Source: Cannabis sativa
Taxonomy: Eukaryota > Streptophyta > Magnoliopsida > Rosales > Cannabaceae
Assembly: GCF_029168945.1 (NCBI RefSeq)
Contig: NC_083604.1
Location: forward strand, 74,106,211 to 74,170,210
DNA: 64,000 bases
Direction of reading: 5' to 3'
Part shown: positions 22,901 through 33,073 of the stretch, piece after piece
Numbering within the stretch: the first letter of the stretch is position 1
How the letters are laid out: each line of letters begins with the position of its first letter
The notes under the pieces: generated by a model
What the model saw: only the letters and a program-made list of their open reading frames with translations
Databases searched by the model: none
What the model was told of the DNA's origin: nothing
Position numbers and translations under genes: made by a program

Positions 22901-24145
22901 ATTGATCAAATGGATGTCACTACAGCTTTTCTACATGGAGACCTAGAAGAAGAGATCTATATGGAACAGCCTAAAGGTTTTGAGATTAAAGGGAAGGAAA
23001 ATATGGTCTGCAGGTTGGTTAAGTCCTTGTATGGACTCAAACAAGCTCCCAGACAGTGGAACAGAAAGTTTGATGCTTTTATGTTAAAGCATGGGTTCAA
23101 CAGAAGCTACCATGACACATGTCTGTACTACAAGGGAGACTCTATAAAAGATGTCATCTACTTATTACTTTATGTAGATGACATGCTTATTATAAGTCAA
23201 GAAAGGACTAGGGTTGATATGGTTAAAGCTCTACTTAAGACAGAATTTGAAATGAAGGATCTTGGAAATGCTACCAAGATCCTTGGGATTTCTATACTAA
23301 GGGACAGAGATAAAGGAAAACTAGTGCTTAGACAGGAAGATTACATTGAAAAAATCATAGATAAATTCTCAATGAGGGATGCTAAGGTTGTTAAGCAACC
23401 TATTACTAGCCAGTATACACTCTCTAAGGAACAATGCCCTAAGACAGAGAAGGAAATTGAATCTATGAAGGATGTACCCTATTCTAATGCTGTAGGGTCT
23501 GTAATGTACTTAATGGTAAGTACTAGACCTGATTTGGGATTTGCTATGAGTGTACTTAGCAAATACATGGCTAATCCAGGAAAAGTTCACTGGTTAGCCA
23601 TGAAATGGGTGTTCAGGTATCTACTTGGGACAACTAAGGTTGGATTGACCTACAATAGACAGAAAGCTAACACTATAATTGAAGGCTACAGTGACTCAGA
23701 CTATGCAGGGGACAGGGATAATAGAAGATCTACATCTGCCTATTTCTTTCTAATTGGAGGTAACTGTGTAAGTTGGAAAGTTCAGCTTCAACCTGTTGTG
23801 GCACTATCAACTACAGAAGCTGAGTATGTGGCCACAACTGAAGCTATAAAGGAAGCTATATGGCTAAAAGGATTAATGAAAGAGCTAAGTCTACTTAAAG
23901 GAGTACCCACTGTGTACTCAGACAGCCAGAGCTGCATATTTCTATGTAAGAATCCTATGTTCCATGACAGAACAAAACACATAGAAATCAAGTATCACTT
24001 TATCAGGGATAAAGTGACACAAGGTGAAATAGACATTGAGAAGGTGCCTACTGAGGATAACCCAGCAGACATGGGAACAAAAATTGTGACTCTTAACAAG
24101 TTCATACATTGCATGAACTTGTTAAGAATCGACAAAGGAGACTAA
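19991..24145 (+). CDS. Copia gag-pol polyprotein, intact (1384 aa)
   Basis: One uninterrupted frame encodes all copia functions in the usual order. Gag lies at about 1-240 (UBN2-type, starting KVDIDKFDGTGDYRIW), followed by a CX2CX4HX4C zinc knuckle at about 246-259. The aspartic protease has DSG at about 318-320. The GAG-pre-integrase segment has WHNRLGH near 455, and the integrase core begins HSDLWGP near 514. Copia-type reverse transcriptase carries the catalytic YVDDM at about 1061-1065, and RNase H starts at YSDSDYAG near 1233. The length is normal for the family. The ATG at 19991 lies about 200 bp past the primer site, and no upstream in-frame ATG is better placed. It packages RNA in cytoplasmic particles, copies it and integrates the cDNA. 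No broken residue was seen, so it may be functional. Confidence 0.96.
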   Translation: MSNIKVDIDKFDGTGDYRIWRRKIRSLLAQQKLLRVLDEPIEWPEGTSKIQQEEYLETATGILIFNLSDAIIRLVDKEETPSKIWKKLEEQFQQKSLTNKIYLKERIFGFKMNQSKSLDQNLDEFLRMHIELANSGENEALSDENQAIIILNSLPETYREVKTAIKYGRTSITLDEVISALKSKDLEMKSERNGGSNGELNLSRGRSTQKKPWHGKGRSQSHSRGPNRGQNKGRSNSKGPQDTDGCYNCGKPGHFKKDCYFLNKNRKNKFNGQRTDYNSESRNPKNKTDHQNANFSDCYENGEVYVAGSSFKDDWILDSGCTFHMTNNRSILTDFRDSTKGKVILGNDQSCEIKGAGTVAFKMHDGVTRSLTGVRFVPDLSRNLISLSVLDDLKIESKIKDGQMKICKGSMTIIKGVKKEGLYYMIGEPIARSNNTVGQNNILQSPEDAKAILWHNRLGHLAEKGLQIVNEQQLLGKDKISKVEFCEHCILGKHHRLKFKTGSHKSKGILDYIHSDLWGPEKTATHGGNTYFLSIVDDFSRKVWIFLLKNKNDAFQRFKHWKTLVENLTNRKVKNLRTDNGLEFCNNEFDMFCRETGIQRHRTVRLTPQQNGVAERMNRTILNKARCMLIQSGLSHGFWGEAVMTSAYLINRCPSSVIEFKTPEERWSGKPPDLSNLRVFGCSAFVHQSIGKLEPRAIKGVFLGYPEGVKGYRIWLRDKGGFKTIISRDVIFKENEFPCLLKTNPAGTVDTNHAGTIQFDPTLWRLDDQEEPDINQVEPAGSEPDQDQVEQTESSNREGTEGEEQQGDETEVVQPTEALDDYQLTRDREKRTPKPNPKYSFNIWNEDIAYAFMTAMKSLSTEPQTYEEAMTGPNAKKWFKAMDSEMVSLKKNKTWIMVLRPKGKRIIACKWVYKHKEGIIEGEPIRFKARLVAKGFTQKEGVDYNEIFSPVAKYKTIRIMLSIANQFDMEIDQMDVTTAFLHGDLEEEIYMEQPKGFEIKGKENMVCRLVKSLYGLKQAPRQWNRKFDAFMLKHGFNRSYHDTCLYYKGDSIKDVIYLLLYVDDMLIISQERTRVDMVKALLKTEFEMKDLGNATKILGISILRDRDKGKLVLRQEDYIEKIIDKFSMRDAKVVKQPITSQYTLSKEQCPKTEKEIESMKDVPYSNAVGSVMYLMVSTRPDLGFAMSVLSKYMANPGKVHWLAMKWVFRYLLGTTKVGLTYNRQKANTIIEGYSDSDYAGDRDNRRSTSAYFFLIGGNCVSWKVQLQPVVALSTTEAEYVATTEAIKEAIWLKGLMKELSLLKGVPTVYSDSQSCIFLCKNPMFHDRTKHIEIKYHFIRDKVTQGEIDIEKVPTEDNPADMGTKIVTLNKFIHCMNLLRIDKGD

Positions 24146-24212
24146 GAGTAGGACCTATCAAGCTAAGACTCTCAGAGATAAACAGACAGACTTCAGAACT
24201 GGTTATAAGAGG

Positions 24213-24227
24213 ATTTCAGGTGGAAAT
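24213..24227 (+). promoter_or_regulatory. Copia-1 polypurine tract
   Basis: The purine-rich TTTCAGGTGGAAA lies directly before the 3' LTR, where plus-strand DNA synthesis is primed in copia elements. Confidence 0.65.
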
Positions 24228-25168
24228 TGTTGAATAAAATCCACTTATAACCAGTCCTTTTACACTAAATATCCACATCAGCAAATTACAAACAAAATAA
24301 AGCAAATAAGACTCGATCCTAGGGTGGCTTCGCCTCTAGTGGATCAAGACTTAGTAGTTAGTTACAACTGAAGTTGTAACTAACTCCTAAGACCCTGATC
24401 AACCGACACAACAACATTATAAATACTCAGATCTAAGCAAATAAACTTACTACTACAACACAGAATACAGATCAGAAAGAAACAGAGAGAGAGAGAGAAG
24501 GAATAAACCCTAGTTTGAGTCTTCAGCTCCAAGATCCAACCATGAGAACCCAGATCTCATGGTGAGAAGCTCGAAGAAGCAGTACATGCACAAAGAAGAC
24601 AAGGAAGAGAGTTAGATCGAGAACAAACACAAAGAAAACAACAAAAACATAAACTGTAAAGAAAGAAATCGAGCTTACCTGATCGATTTCTGTGACAGGA
24701 AGCTCCACAGTTTGTAAACAAACCTTGTGATAGTGGATATCAAGCTTTCATCTCTGAGAAGAGCTTGACAGAGACGTAGCCCAGATTTGGGTGAACTCTG
24801 AAATAAATTCTGGTGTTTTCTCTCCTTGTTTTTTCTTTTTTCTCTCATCTAATCTAAGCTATGGATGTGTGTGGGTGTGAATCTGGGTTTCAGATCTAGA
24901 TTCGAGCAAGTTCTCAAAGAGAACTTGCTCTGCTAGGGTTTCGAGTTTGTGAGTGTGTGTGTGAATTGTGTCTGAGTGTTTGGGATTCTAGACTCTTCTA
25001 TTGAGTCTTTGAATCATAGGTTTCATACGACATCAAGATTGGTGTCGTGGGGGTTAATACGGGGTCGTATTGGTCTAAGTTGTACTTAGACAAGGAAAGG
25101 TCAATTCTGACCTTAATACTGATATTATTATCTTTGTCGGTGTAGGGTTAAAACCGTAAATTCCTACA
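24228..25168 (+). repeat. Copia-1 3' LTR (941 bp)
   Basis: It has the same termini as the 5' LTR. It is 2 bp longer through one extra GA unit in the GAGAGA run, with about a dozen substitutions. Confidence 0.97.
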
Positions 25169-25173
25169 CATCG

Positions 25174-26387
25174 TATACTTATTTTATCCACAAATTGTCT
25201 TTCTTATTCTCAACTATTGTCCAAATATATTTTCCAATGGCTGCAGTGCAATACTATTTTTTAAAGTCCAATATTCCTCCTCACTTATCTTCTGTGGGTA
25301 TATTATCACTAAAATTCTCAAATAGCAACAATCAACATTGCCTTACAAATGTTACCCCATATCTCAGATCATATAAATATTGAGCTGATCAGCATTACTA
25401 TATAGGTGCACTTTGGTGACGCGTTCTATATAATTTTCTATAACTATTATTAAAGTAAAATATATATGTGAGACTTATACTGAATTATACTATTGCTGAT
25501 ATTACACAGAGTGGTAGACAGTCTAACTTCTCTATTTTATATATTTGTGATATATGTGCCTATACCTACATAGAATATTCTAAAGCTAGATTCCAGTAAT
25601 AGTACGATAATTACCTTTTTTTCTTTTACTACTTATTATGTTTACTTTTTTAACCCTTCTTGTTGTCGATGTATGGTTAAAAACTACTGAATAAAGGTCA
25701 GAAATTAATGAAAACATAATAATAAAAAGGTACTTTTTTATTATTTCTTATTTTATAATAATTTCCCTCTGAAAAAGGAGGTGGATGAATGGTGCGGTTC
25801 ATCTCAGGGATTATCAGATGGTTGGGGTTGGAAAGTAGTTGATATTGTCTGGCCTAAATTCGTGGACACATTCTAATTTGACCAGAGATATGAGGATGAG
25901 GACAAAATGGTTATGGGAAACTTGATATGGTGGGGGCTCAGAAGCTCATCAACAACAATTGTCTTCCACATTCTATTGTTTCTCCAAATATATATTATCA
26001 ACAAACATCTTCACATATAGCTATACCTGAAATATCATCTAGTACTTTATTATATTGCTTAATTAGGGAAAGAAAAAAAAAAGAAGAATATATATTTATA
26101 TATATATGCTTTAATGATTCCAAGTTTGAAAATTTGAATGGCTGTCAAATGAGCCGCAGAACTAGTTTTCGAACATGGGTTGCACTAATATCTTTCTCTC
26201 ACTTGTGTATGAATTATATATATAATAAATTCATGTTTTAAAATGAAATAATAAAGAAGAAAACTAAATAAACGGTACTTTGCATGGCCCATGCAACCTA
26301 TTGGCCACGGTACAGAGAGAGAGAGAGAGAGTATCCACTTGCGCTTATTTATATTTGGGCTGTCAGATCGATAACATGCATGGCGCC
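25174..26387. other. Intergenic, upstream of the first CEP gene
   Basis: This is AT-rich sequence. A stretch at about 25770-25950 is less AT-rich and partly open (GWKVVDIVWPKFVDTF), but I do not recognise it. A GA microsatellite lies at about 26314-26330. Confidence 0.4.
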
Positions 26388-26397
26388 TATATAAATA
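26388..26397 (+). promoter_or_regulatory. TATA box of the first CEP gene
   Basis: TATATAAATA lies 190 bp before the ATG in a locally GC-richer setting (GGCGCC just upstream). This fits a transcript start near 26420 and a 5' leader of about 165 nt. Confidence 0.6.
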
Positions 26398-26587
26398 GCT
26401 GCCATGATGAAGTTAAATTCATAACAAGGCAATTTGCAAGCTCATGTATATTTGATCTCCTTTATAGAAAAATCTAGCTATACCTACATATAGAGCTTCC
26501 TATACACTTAAACTATTATTAATTATACAATATTTATAAATTATAATAAGTCTCTCTCTCAATATATATATATGTATATTAATATAT

Positions 26588-26725
26588 ATGGCTTCATCGA
26601 TCTGTTTTCCATGTTTCGTTTTGTTATTTCTTACTATTTTCAGTCACGGAATTTCCAATATTGATGGAAGGTCTTTGATGAACTTAGCTGACAATAAGAG
26701 TACAGAAACCACAAAAAAGCTTTCT

Positions 26726-26774
<49 letters not shown>

Positions 26775-27004
26775 GTGAATCAATGAAAGCTGACGACAGA
26801 GCCAGCAAAGTGGTGACGTCATCACTAGCTAACAGTGCCACCAGGACTGATCCCGTCGCCCCGGTGAGTGGTGAGGTAGTAATTATTGGTTTCTCATCGT
26901 CTCCGCCGCCATCGCAACCGCCACCTGCTGGCCATGACTCCACAGACTTCAGGCCAACCACTCCTGGTCACAGCCCTGGCGTTGGCCATTCTGTTCACAA
27001 TTAG
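26588..27004 (+). CDS. CEP: CEP-family signalling peptide precursor, single domain (138 aa)
   Basis: This is a secreted precursor of a C-terminally encoded peptide. It has an N-terminal signal peptide (hydrophobic core about residues 6-18, [12 protein letters not shown]) and a variable acidic/Ser-rich middle. One conserved CEP domain, [15 protein letters not shown], occupies residues 120-134, with four residues (SVHN) after it. The domain closely matches the Arabidopsis CEP1 pattern (FRP..PG.SPGVGH), and its prolines are the usual hydroxylation sites. In known plants the mature 15-mer is released outside the cell and perceived by CEP-receptor leucine-rich-repeat kinases, acting in systemic nitrogen signalling and root growth. 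The gene is intronless, as usual for the family. A run of 15 Asn, encoded by an AAT microsatellite, lies at about residues 48-62. A second CEP gene follows on the same strand at 32678. Which numbered CEP it corresponds to is unknown. Confidence 0.93.
26728..26772 (+). repeat. (AAT)15 microsatellite inside the CEP coding region
   Basis: An in-frame AAT repeat encodes a poly-Asn run between the signal peptide and the CEP domain. Length changes by whole units would keep the frame. Confidence 0.95.
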
Positions 27005-27723
27005 AATATATATATATTTTAAGCCTAATAGCTAGCTCGTGCTTCTATTTGATGTAACATATTAATTAAATCATGTCGAATTAATTAAAATTGTCTTCAA
27101 TTATAACGATTTCTCTGTTAGCTGTTAATTAATTAGTGTTTAATTAAATAATTAATGTATTAATATATAAATGCTAAATATATTGATCTCCACTCATAAG
27201 ATGCATGTGTATAATAGTATGTATATGAGAGTTGATGCAGTCAATTACTTTGTGTATCCAAATACATAATATTGTATATCTAATTAATTAATGAGAAAGA
27301 TTAACCTAATTAATTTAATATAAATGACATTTTTCTTGAATATATTGTATTCTTAATTAATAGCATGGAAAGTCAAGAACATATATTTTTGAGTCTGTGT
27401 CGCAATATTACAAGTGATCTAATTACGACGTAATAAAGATTTTATATTTATTTTGGATAAATTATTTTGTATTACTTCAATTTTTCTGTACATCCTATGA
27501 TCAGTATATATAGGCCTGTTCAAATCTATCATCTAAGCATAATTGCTAACAATTAATATACTTTTAACACCTGCTTTAATTTTTTTTTTTACAGTAGGAT
27601 CTATTGTTTGAAGACCTAAAGAATTTTTATTTTAAGGGACTGAGAAGAACAGAATATATAAATATATATATTTGTACTTTAATATATATATATTTTATTT
27701 TTATTATGATGGTGAAACTATGA
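27005..27723. other. 3' flank of the first CEP gene, AT-rich
   Basis: No open frame or element was recognised. The 3' untranslated region and terminator of the CEP gene must lie in the first few hundred bases, but no single signal stands out. Confidence 0.4.
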
Positions 27724-28010
27724 GGCTCCATTGGGGTGTAGTTGGTATTGGAAAAAATTGGTGATGGCTATTAAGATAAAATTAAGTGAAATATGGACTT
27801 CAATGCTTTAATTTATCCATGAGGAAGTTCACTAGTACTGTTAGAAATTTACTCTCCCATTGTGGCTGAGAGGGGTCCTCAAATCTCAGGATGGCATGGT
27901 GTGGGAATAGGATGAGTATTCCGAAGCATTGCTTCATTTCTTGGCTGGCTGTGTGGAAGATTACAAAGAAAGACAGATTGTTCAAGTATGGCATTACATC
28001 ATATAGTAGT
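27724..28010 (+). pseudogene. LINE zf-RVT remnant
   Basis: The plus strand encodes CSWYWKKLVMAIK near 27737 and, further on, RMSIPKHCFISWLAVWK and DRLFKYGI. These match the zf-RVT region of the LINE at 16794-17762 (SSWYWRKIFELK, RMNIPKHSFLLWLAML, QRLVKFQI). No poly(A) tail or target duplication is visible. It is an old internal fragment. Confidence 0.7.
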
Positions 28011-30101
28011 TTCTGGTTAATTATGTGGATAGAATGATGAGACCCATAGTACTACTCATATTTTCTTCAATTGTTATCACCACTTTCTTTAATTGGCTTG
28101 GTATCACCACCAATTAAGAAGGGAGACCTTTGGAGCCACTTTAAATTGGATTAAAATGTGTAAACACTCCAAATTCAAGAGGCAAGTGTAGCAAGTGTAA
28201 ATGCTTGTGTATATATGCTTTGTAAATAGCATATATAATTAAAATAGCATTAAAATAGAGATTAGTTAGTTGGGGGTTTTTACTTTTTAAGAATGAGAAA
28301 ACTAGTAATTAAGTAGACCATAAATGGTTTGCTATATGCTTAATTTGTTCTGAGATAATTGGTGTTTGTATTGAGATTTGTTGAGCATAATAAATTCTTA
28401 CTCACTTAAAAAAATCAATGTGTCATATGGTTTTGAGGTGGAACTCTCCTTAAGTGGACGCTTTCTTCTTTTATTAATGTACTGAGATACTTACATATGT
28501 TTTGTTTCAGAATTGCATGTTCTAACACCCTCCTCCTCACATGTGAGGTCTCTTTTTAATCGCTCACATAAATATTTAATGGGGCCGACACACTTGTGAT
28601 AATTAACTGTTAAATTTCTCTAATTAAACATAATTTTTTTTTTCCAGGAAGTGTTCATAACAAGAATAATATTCTATTTTTGAATTTTTTCCATATAAAT
28701 TATTGGAAGATAATATATAAATCAAAGGGAGTATATGTATTAATTCAATTTCGATTTATATATTTCATCTTATAAAAAAGATTTAAGCGCGTGTGCTAGA
28801 TAAGCCAATCAAATCCCTTTAATTCGTCGTTTTCATATACTTATTTTTTCTTTTTTTAAGAACAAGAAAGAAAAAGAAAAAGAGAGAGAATATATAATTT
28901 AGTATTAATAAAAAATAATTGAGTTAATAAAATATAATTTGCATCTCTTTTGGATTTTTGTGGTAGGCGGCTGCGTATGGGAGTTCCATAGTTCCAGGAA
29001 CTACGTCATTTGCTTTTCAGTTCATATTTTAATTAATTAAGCTTTTTTTTTTATTATTATTATTAGGTTATTTTATTATATTTGGGTGCTATATGTGATT
29101 TAGCACTTTCAAAGCTTGAATTAATAGTTTTCTTTTAAATTTTTTTGACCTAATTAGATCAAAACAAATGTGATTATTAAATTATACAAATTTGTAACAA
29201 GGAAGAGTGCATGGTAGGGACCTTCAATAGGCATGGTGGTTTGACTTAACTTTCTCATATTCTGAATCATTATATATATAGTTATTAATTAATTAGTTAG
29301 TGAGTATTTAATTAGATATTCAATTTCCCATAAAAGCATCTAGTGTCATCATGGTTTTGATGGTATCCAATTAATTTATATTGTGAAGTAAGAGATTATA
29401 TTGTAGGAGTTTTTACTTAATAATTTGTTCACTGTTTTATATATGTGCATTAAATATTATATCTAGGGCTCAAATATGTTTATTGAGATTTTCGGTAATC
29501 TAAAATAATGAAGTGATTATATATAGAGACTGAAGAGATATATATATATGTATGTATATATATGACGTGGAGAAATTAATGATGATTATTTAAACAATCT
29601 TTTTATGTGATGCTAGCTGGTGTTAATAGAGTTATTACTATATAGATGTTGTTTGAATTTCAGTAGCGTTTTGGCTTAAGAAACTAAAATCAGATCCCTC
29701 TATGTGGAAAATTAATGACTTATATTTATATGCAGCCGTATGTGTTAATTATGGTTTAATTAGTTAACTCAGTAATGGATTCAATTACAAAGACTATACA
29801 AGATATACCTAATCCCAACCCAATGGAGATATCGGCCTAATACCCGTGGGTTGACTTGCTTTGTCGAGTCTATTTATACTGTTTTTCAAGATATTAGGGG
29901 ACATATACTACAGTGTGTTTTTCCTTACTTTGGGGACTTTCCATGAAGTACATCATCATGGATAGGGGCGAGAGTTGTCATTGGGAAACCGGGTTTACGT
30001 CCCAAACCTTGAGTTTCTTGATATATATCCATATATGTGACGTTAAGGATACCTTGATCCGGGACGACTATCTCGCCAAATTAATAAGTTTTAACATGTT
30101 A
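28011..30101. other. Intergenic between the CEP genes, AT-rich
   Basis: No supported gene was seen. About 29910-30090 is less AT-rich with a 66-codon open frame that I do not recognise. It has no domain and is more likely a scrap than a gene. Confidence 0.4.
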
Positions 30102-30560
30102 GAGCATATCTAATATAGTGCTAAAAAAAATATATTCGTTATATTTTAGCATATTTAAGACAAATTATATTCGAATAGTGTTCTAAAAAGTATTGTACTG
30201 CTAAATTTGGCACAAGATATAAGATTATGTCAAATTTAACTCACAATAAATATTATTTTTTATTTATTATATTGCTACTAATTATTATTTGATTTTTACT
30301 AAACTTTATTTACCATAGTATCATTATTTAAATAATAAAAGAATACTTGTAAAAAAATAATAAAAGAATAAAAAAAGTTTTTTTTGTATATTCTCAATAA
30401 AATAATATAAAATGACTATCAATACAATTAATTATTTTTTCCTTATTTTACATATTGTTCATTGGAGCACAATTATATATAGTAGGCCATATATAGTACA
30501 AACTCATTTTTTTTACTAAATTTAGCATAAATTTTAAATCTCCCATTAACAAAGATAGTC
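30102..30560. mobile_element. Tourist-like (PIF/Harbinger) MITE
   Basis: The left end GAGCATATCTAATATAG and the complemented right end GACTATCTTTG are imperfect inverted repeats flanked by TTA on both sides (30099-30101 and 30561-30563), the PIF/Harbinger target. The interior shares CTAAATTTGGCAC-type motifs with the MITE at 59366-59817, which is a better preserved member. Confidence 0.6.
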
Positions 30561-30563
30561 TTA

Positions 30564-32376
30564 ATATACTTCAACAAATTAAATCCGAGGAAAAAAATTA
30601 AAAAAATCTTCAGTGTATATTTCAATTAATTATGAAAATAGTTTTTATATAATGACCTAGCTAGTTAGGAATTTCGCTTATTAATTTAAATCAAATAAAA
30701 AAAAGTTCAAAGGTAGCCACCGTCGGCTATTGATTCTTTATTAGTTCTATATATCGTTCTTCTAGAATGAAAATTTCGTATTATGATTTATTAATTTTCC
30801 TATAAAACAGAAAGATCCTGAAAAAGTCCGGTGTCTTGGAATGGGTCAAACCTATATATATAAATATTCTGTTACTAAAATTCCACTAAGAATTGACTAA
30901 AAAAAATTGCACTAAGAATTAATAACTCAGGTCAAAGGGTTGCAATTATATATACACAAATTCAATTCATACTAAATTTCAGCCGTGATACTCCAACCTT
31001 TTTATAGTGGCTACTAATTAATAAAAAATATAGGTGTTAATCATTCTCAATTATATATATATAATAACACGAATACATAATTATTTTTTAATGACAAAAT
31101 TAATGTCCTTTTTTTTTAAAAAAAAATATGTGCATTATGATAAATAAGATTAACCTATACATCCTTGTAATAGTAATATATCTGAACTGAACTTTTACAC
31201 AGTAATTATGTCTACACAAATTATTATTAGAGAGTCGAGTGAACCAAAACACAACTAATTTTAATAGCCCACCTTAACACACAGTACTTGTTCATCCATA
31301 CAAATTATAATATTATTTAGTGAGTTTTAATTGTTAAAATTGCTCAAAAACAATGACACAAATGAGTTTTCTCAATATATATATATATGTACATATATTT
31401 ATAATAATGTTATAACTTAATTATAATCCCACCTTCAGATTAAATACAACAACATTATTTTCGGTATATATGTGGTGAACTATATCTTTGGCATTATGAG
31501 CTGTATCATATACCTTTAACATATGAAAATCATTAGAAAATTGCGCGTATAAACAACAGTACTTGTTAAAATTATGAAAATAAAATGACAAGAGCAATGA
31601 GACGTACTATACAGATGAAAATCATTTGAGTTAATAGGGAATGAAAATCATTTGAGTTAATAGGGAAATATATGAGCTTCTACTAGCTAGCTAGCCACCC
31701 ATTGACTACCTAATAATAATAATTATATATAATATAATACACATGTCTCCAAGTATAGCTAGTGGAGTAGTAGCTAGTACAGAGAATCCCTCTATTTTGG
31801 CATGGTGGTAGGCCTAATAGCCCACTTTTTCTTTTATTAGCTTGTTAGGAAAAATGAGAAAAATATTATTTCTGTCTACCACTTTATTTTTGGTATCATA
31901 CTCTAATTAAATATTATGTCTTATATAACTTAAAATAATAACTTTTAAAAAAATATGGCTAACTAATCACTTATAAAAAGTACTAAGTATACTGATGCTC
32001 AATATCAATACTTGCTTATTAGTTGATTCAAAAACCATTTGCCAAAGCAGATTAGTTAATTAACTAGCCTGCCATTGGCAACATTTAAAAAAAAAAACAA
32101 ACAATTAAGAAATAAGCACACTACTTGACTTGAGCACCATCAAAAGCCAATATAAGTTAAATATTATACACTCAGGTTTGCCATTTCTAGCTAAGCTTGT
32201 ACTATTAATTTAGTGATTAGTAGTTCTTCACTCCACACACTTAAATTTTTATATATGTGCACTAAAAAAAATCTCATTATAGCTATATAGCTGGGACAAG
32301 CAAATCATGAACAAATATTTCTTTCCCTTCCCATTAAGAGATGTACTAATATTAATATATATAGATATAGATATAG

Positions 32377-32422
<46 letters not shown>

Positions 32423-32532
32423 CAATATTAAATCGGGCCCTACAGAGGTTTATTAACCGTCCAAATTGAAAAAGCATGAAATAAGTCCTGTCATGATAAT
32501 AATTTTTAGTTTAATACATGTTGTGGTTAGAT
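30564..32532. other. Intergenic upstream of the second CEP gene
   Basis: This is AT-rich, with a 26-bp direct duplication at 31615-31640 and 31641-31666 (unit begins ATGAAAATCATTTGAG). A compound TA/GA microsatellite lies at about 32360-32421. No gene was seen. Confidence 0.5.
32360..32421 (+). repeat. Compound (GATATA)n-(TA)n-(GA)n microsatellite
   Basis: A simple repeat about 110-170 bp upstream of the TATA box of the second CEP gene, so within its likely promoter. Confidence 0.9.
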
Positions 32533-32540
32533 TATAAATA
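32533..32540 (+). promoter_or_regulatory. TATA box of the second CEP gene
   Basis: TATAAATA lies 145 bp before the ATG and gives a leader of roughly 110 nt. Confidence 0.55.
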
Positions 32541-32677
32541 CCGATGGAGCTGAATACCAACCAGTATCAACATCATCAAATTCTTCTTCTGAGTCTCATC
32601 ATCTTATTATTATTATTTATTATTGATTTATAAGTTTAAATTTATTCATTTACTAACAATAATATTATTCAAGAGCG

Positions 32678-33073
32678 ATGGAAAGTGTGATATTATGTAA
32701 GATTGTTGCACTTATTATTTTTGGCTTTCATATTGGAATTGTGTCCGTACAGGCCGGAAGACCCATCATCATGGAAGGAGGAACAAAAACGACAGAGAAA
32801 GTTGGGCAAGTAATGATCCCCACAAACTCAAACGACAAGAATGATAACGGTAATCACTTCTCCTCATCAGTGGATGCCTTTCGACCAGCCAACCCAGGCA
32901 AGAGCCCAGGACCCGGAACTAATAGTAAGACTACTACTATTAACGCAAACGACAATAACAATAAACAAAGTGAACAACAACGACATGTCGTTTCTGGTAA
33001 CACAGATGATTTTCGTCCTACAGCTCCCGGACACAGCCCTGGCATTGGCCACTCTCTTCTTGGTCGCAATTAA
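32678..33073 (+). CDS. CEP: CEP-family signalling peptide precursor, two domains (131 aa)
   Basis: This is a secreted precursor with a signal peptide (about residues 1-26, hydrophobic core IVALIIFGFHIGIV, likely cleavage after VQA). It carries two CEP domains: AFRPANPGKSPGPGT at 67-81 and DFRPTAPGHSPGIGH at 111-125. The second domain matches the family consensus, ending PGIGH, and is followed by SLLGRN. The first keeps FRP.NPG.SPG but ends PGPGT, lacking the usual final His/Asn. An Asn/Lys/Gln-rich linker separates them. It is intronless and on the same strand as the single-domain CEP gene about 5.7 kb upstream, so the two are probably old tandem paralogues. By family knowledge the products are apoplastic hydroxyprolinated 15-mers acting through CEP receptors. 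The overlapping open frames in other phases are shadows. Confidence 0.93.
   Translation: MESVILCKIVALIIFGFHIGIVSVQAGRPIIMEGGTKTTEKVGQVMIPTNSNDKNDNGNHFSSSVDAFRPANPGKSPGPGTNSKTTTINANDNNNKQSEQQRHVVSGNTDDFRPTAPGHSPGIGHSLLGRN

Larger units (their letters stand above)
18844..25168 (+). mobile_element. Complete Ty1/copia retrotransposon (Copia-1)
   Basis: Two LTRs flank a primer-binding site, one long open gag-pol frame and a purine-rich tract. The 5-bp target duplication catcg is present at 18839-18843 and 25169-25173. By eye the LTRs differ at about a dozen positions plus one 2-bp indel over about 940 bp, so the insertion is recent but not the youngest here. All parts needed for autonomous transposition appear present. 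Confidence 0.97.

Noticed and set aside
26640..26961. Minus-strand frames with poly-Tyr or poly-Leu
   Set aside because: Shadows of the AAT repeat within the CEP coding sequence.
29913..30113. 66-codon frame between the CEP genes as a third small gene
   Set aside because: No signal peptide, no CEP motif and no recognisable domain, and it runs into the MITE at 30102.
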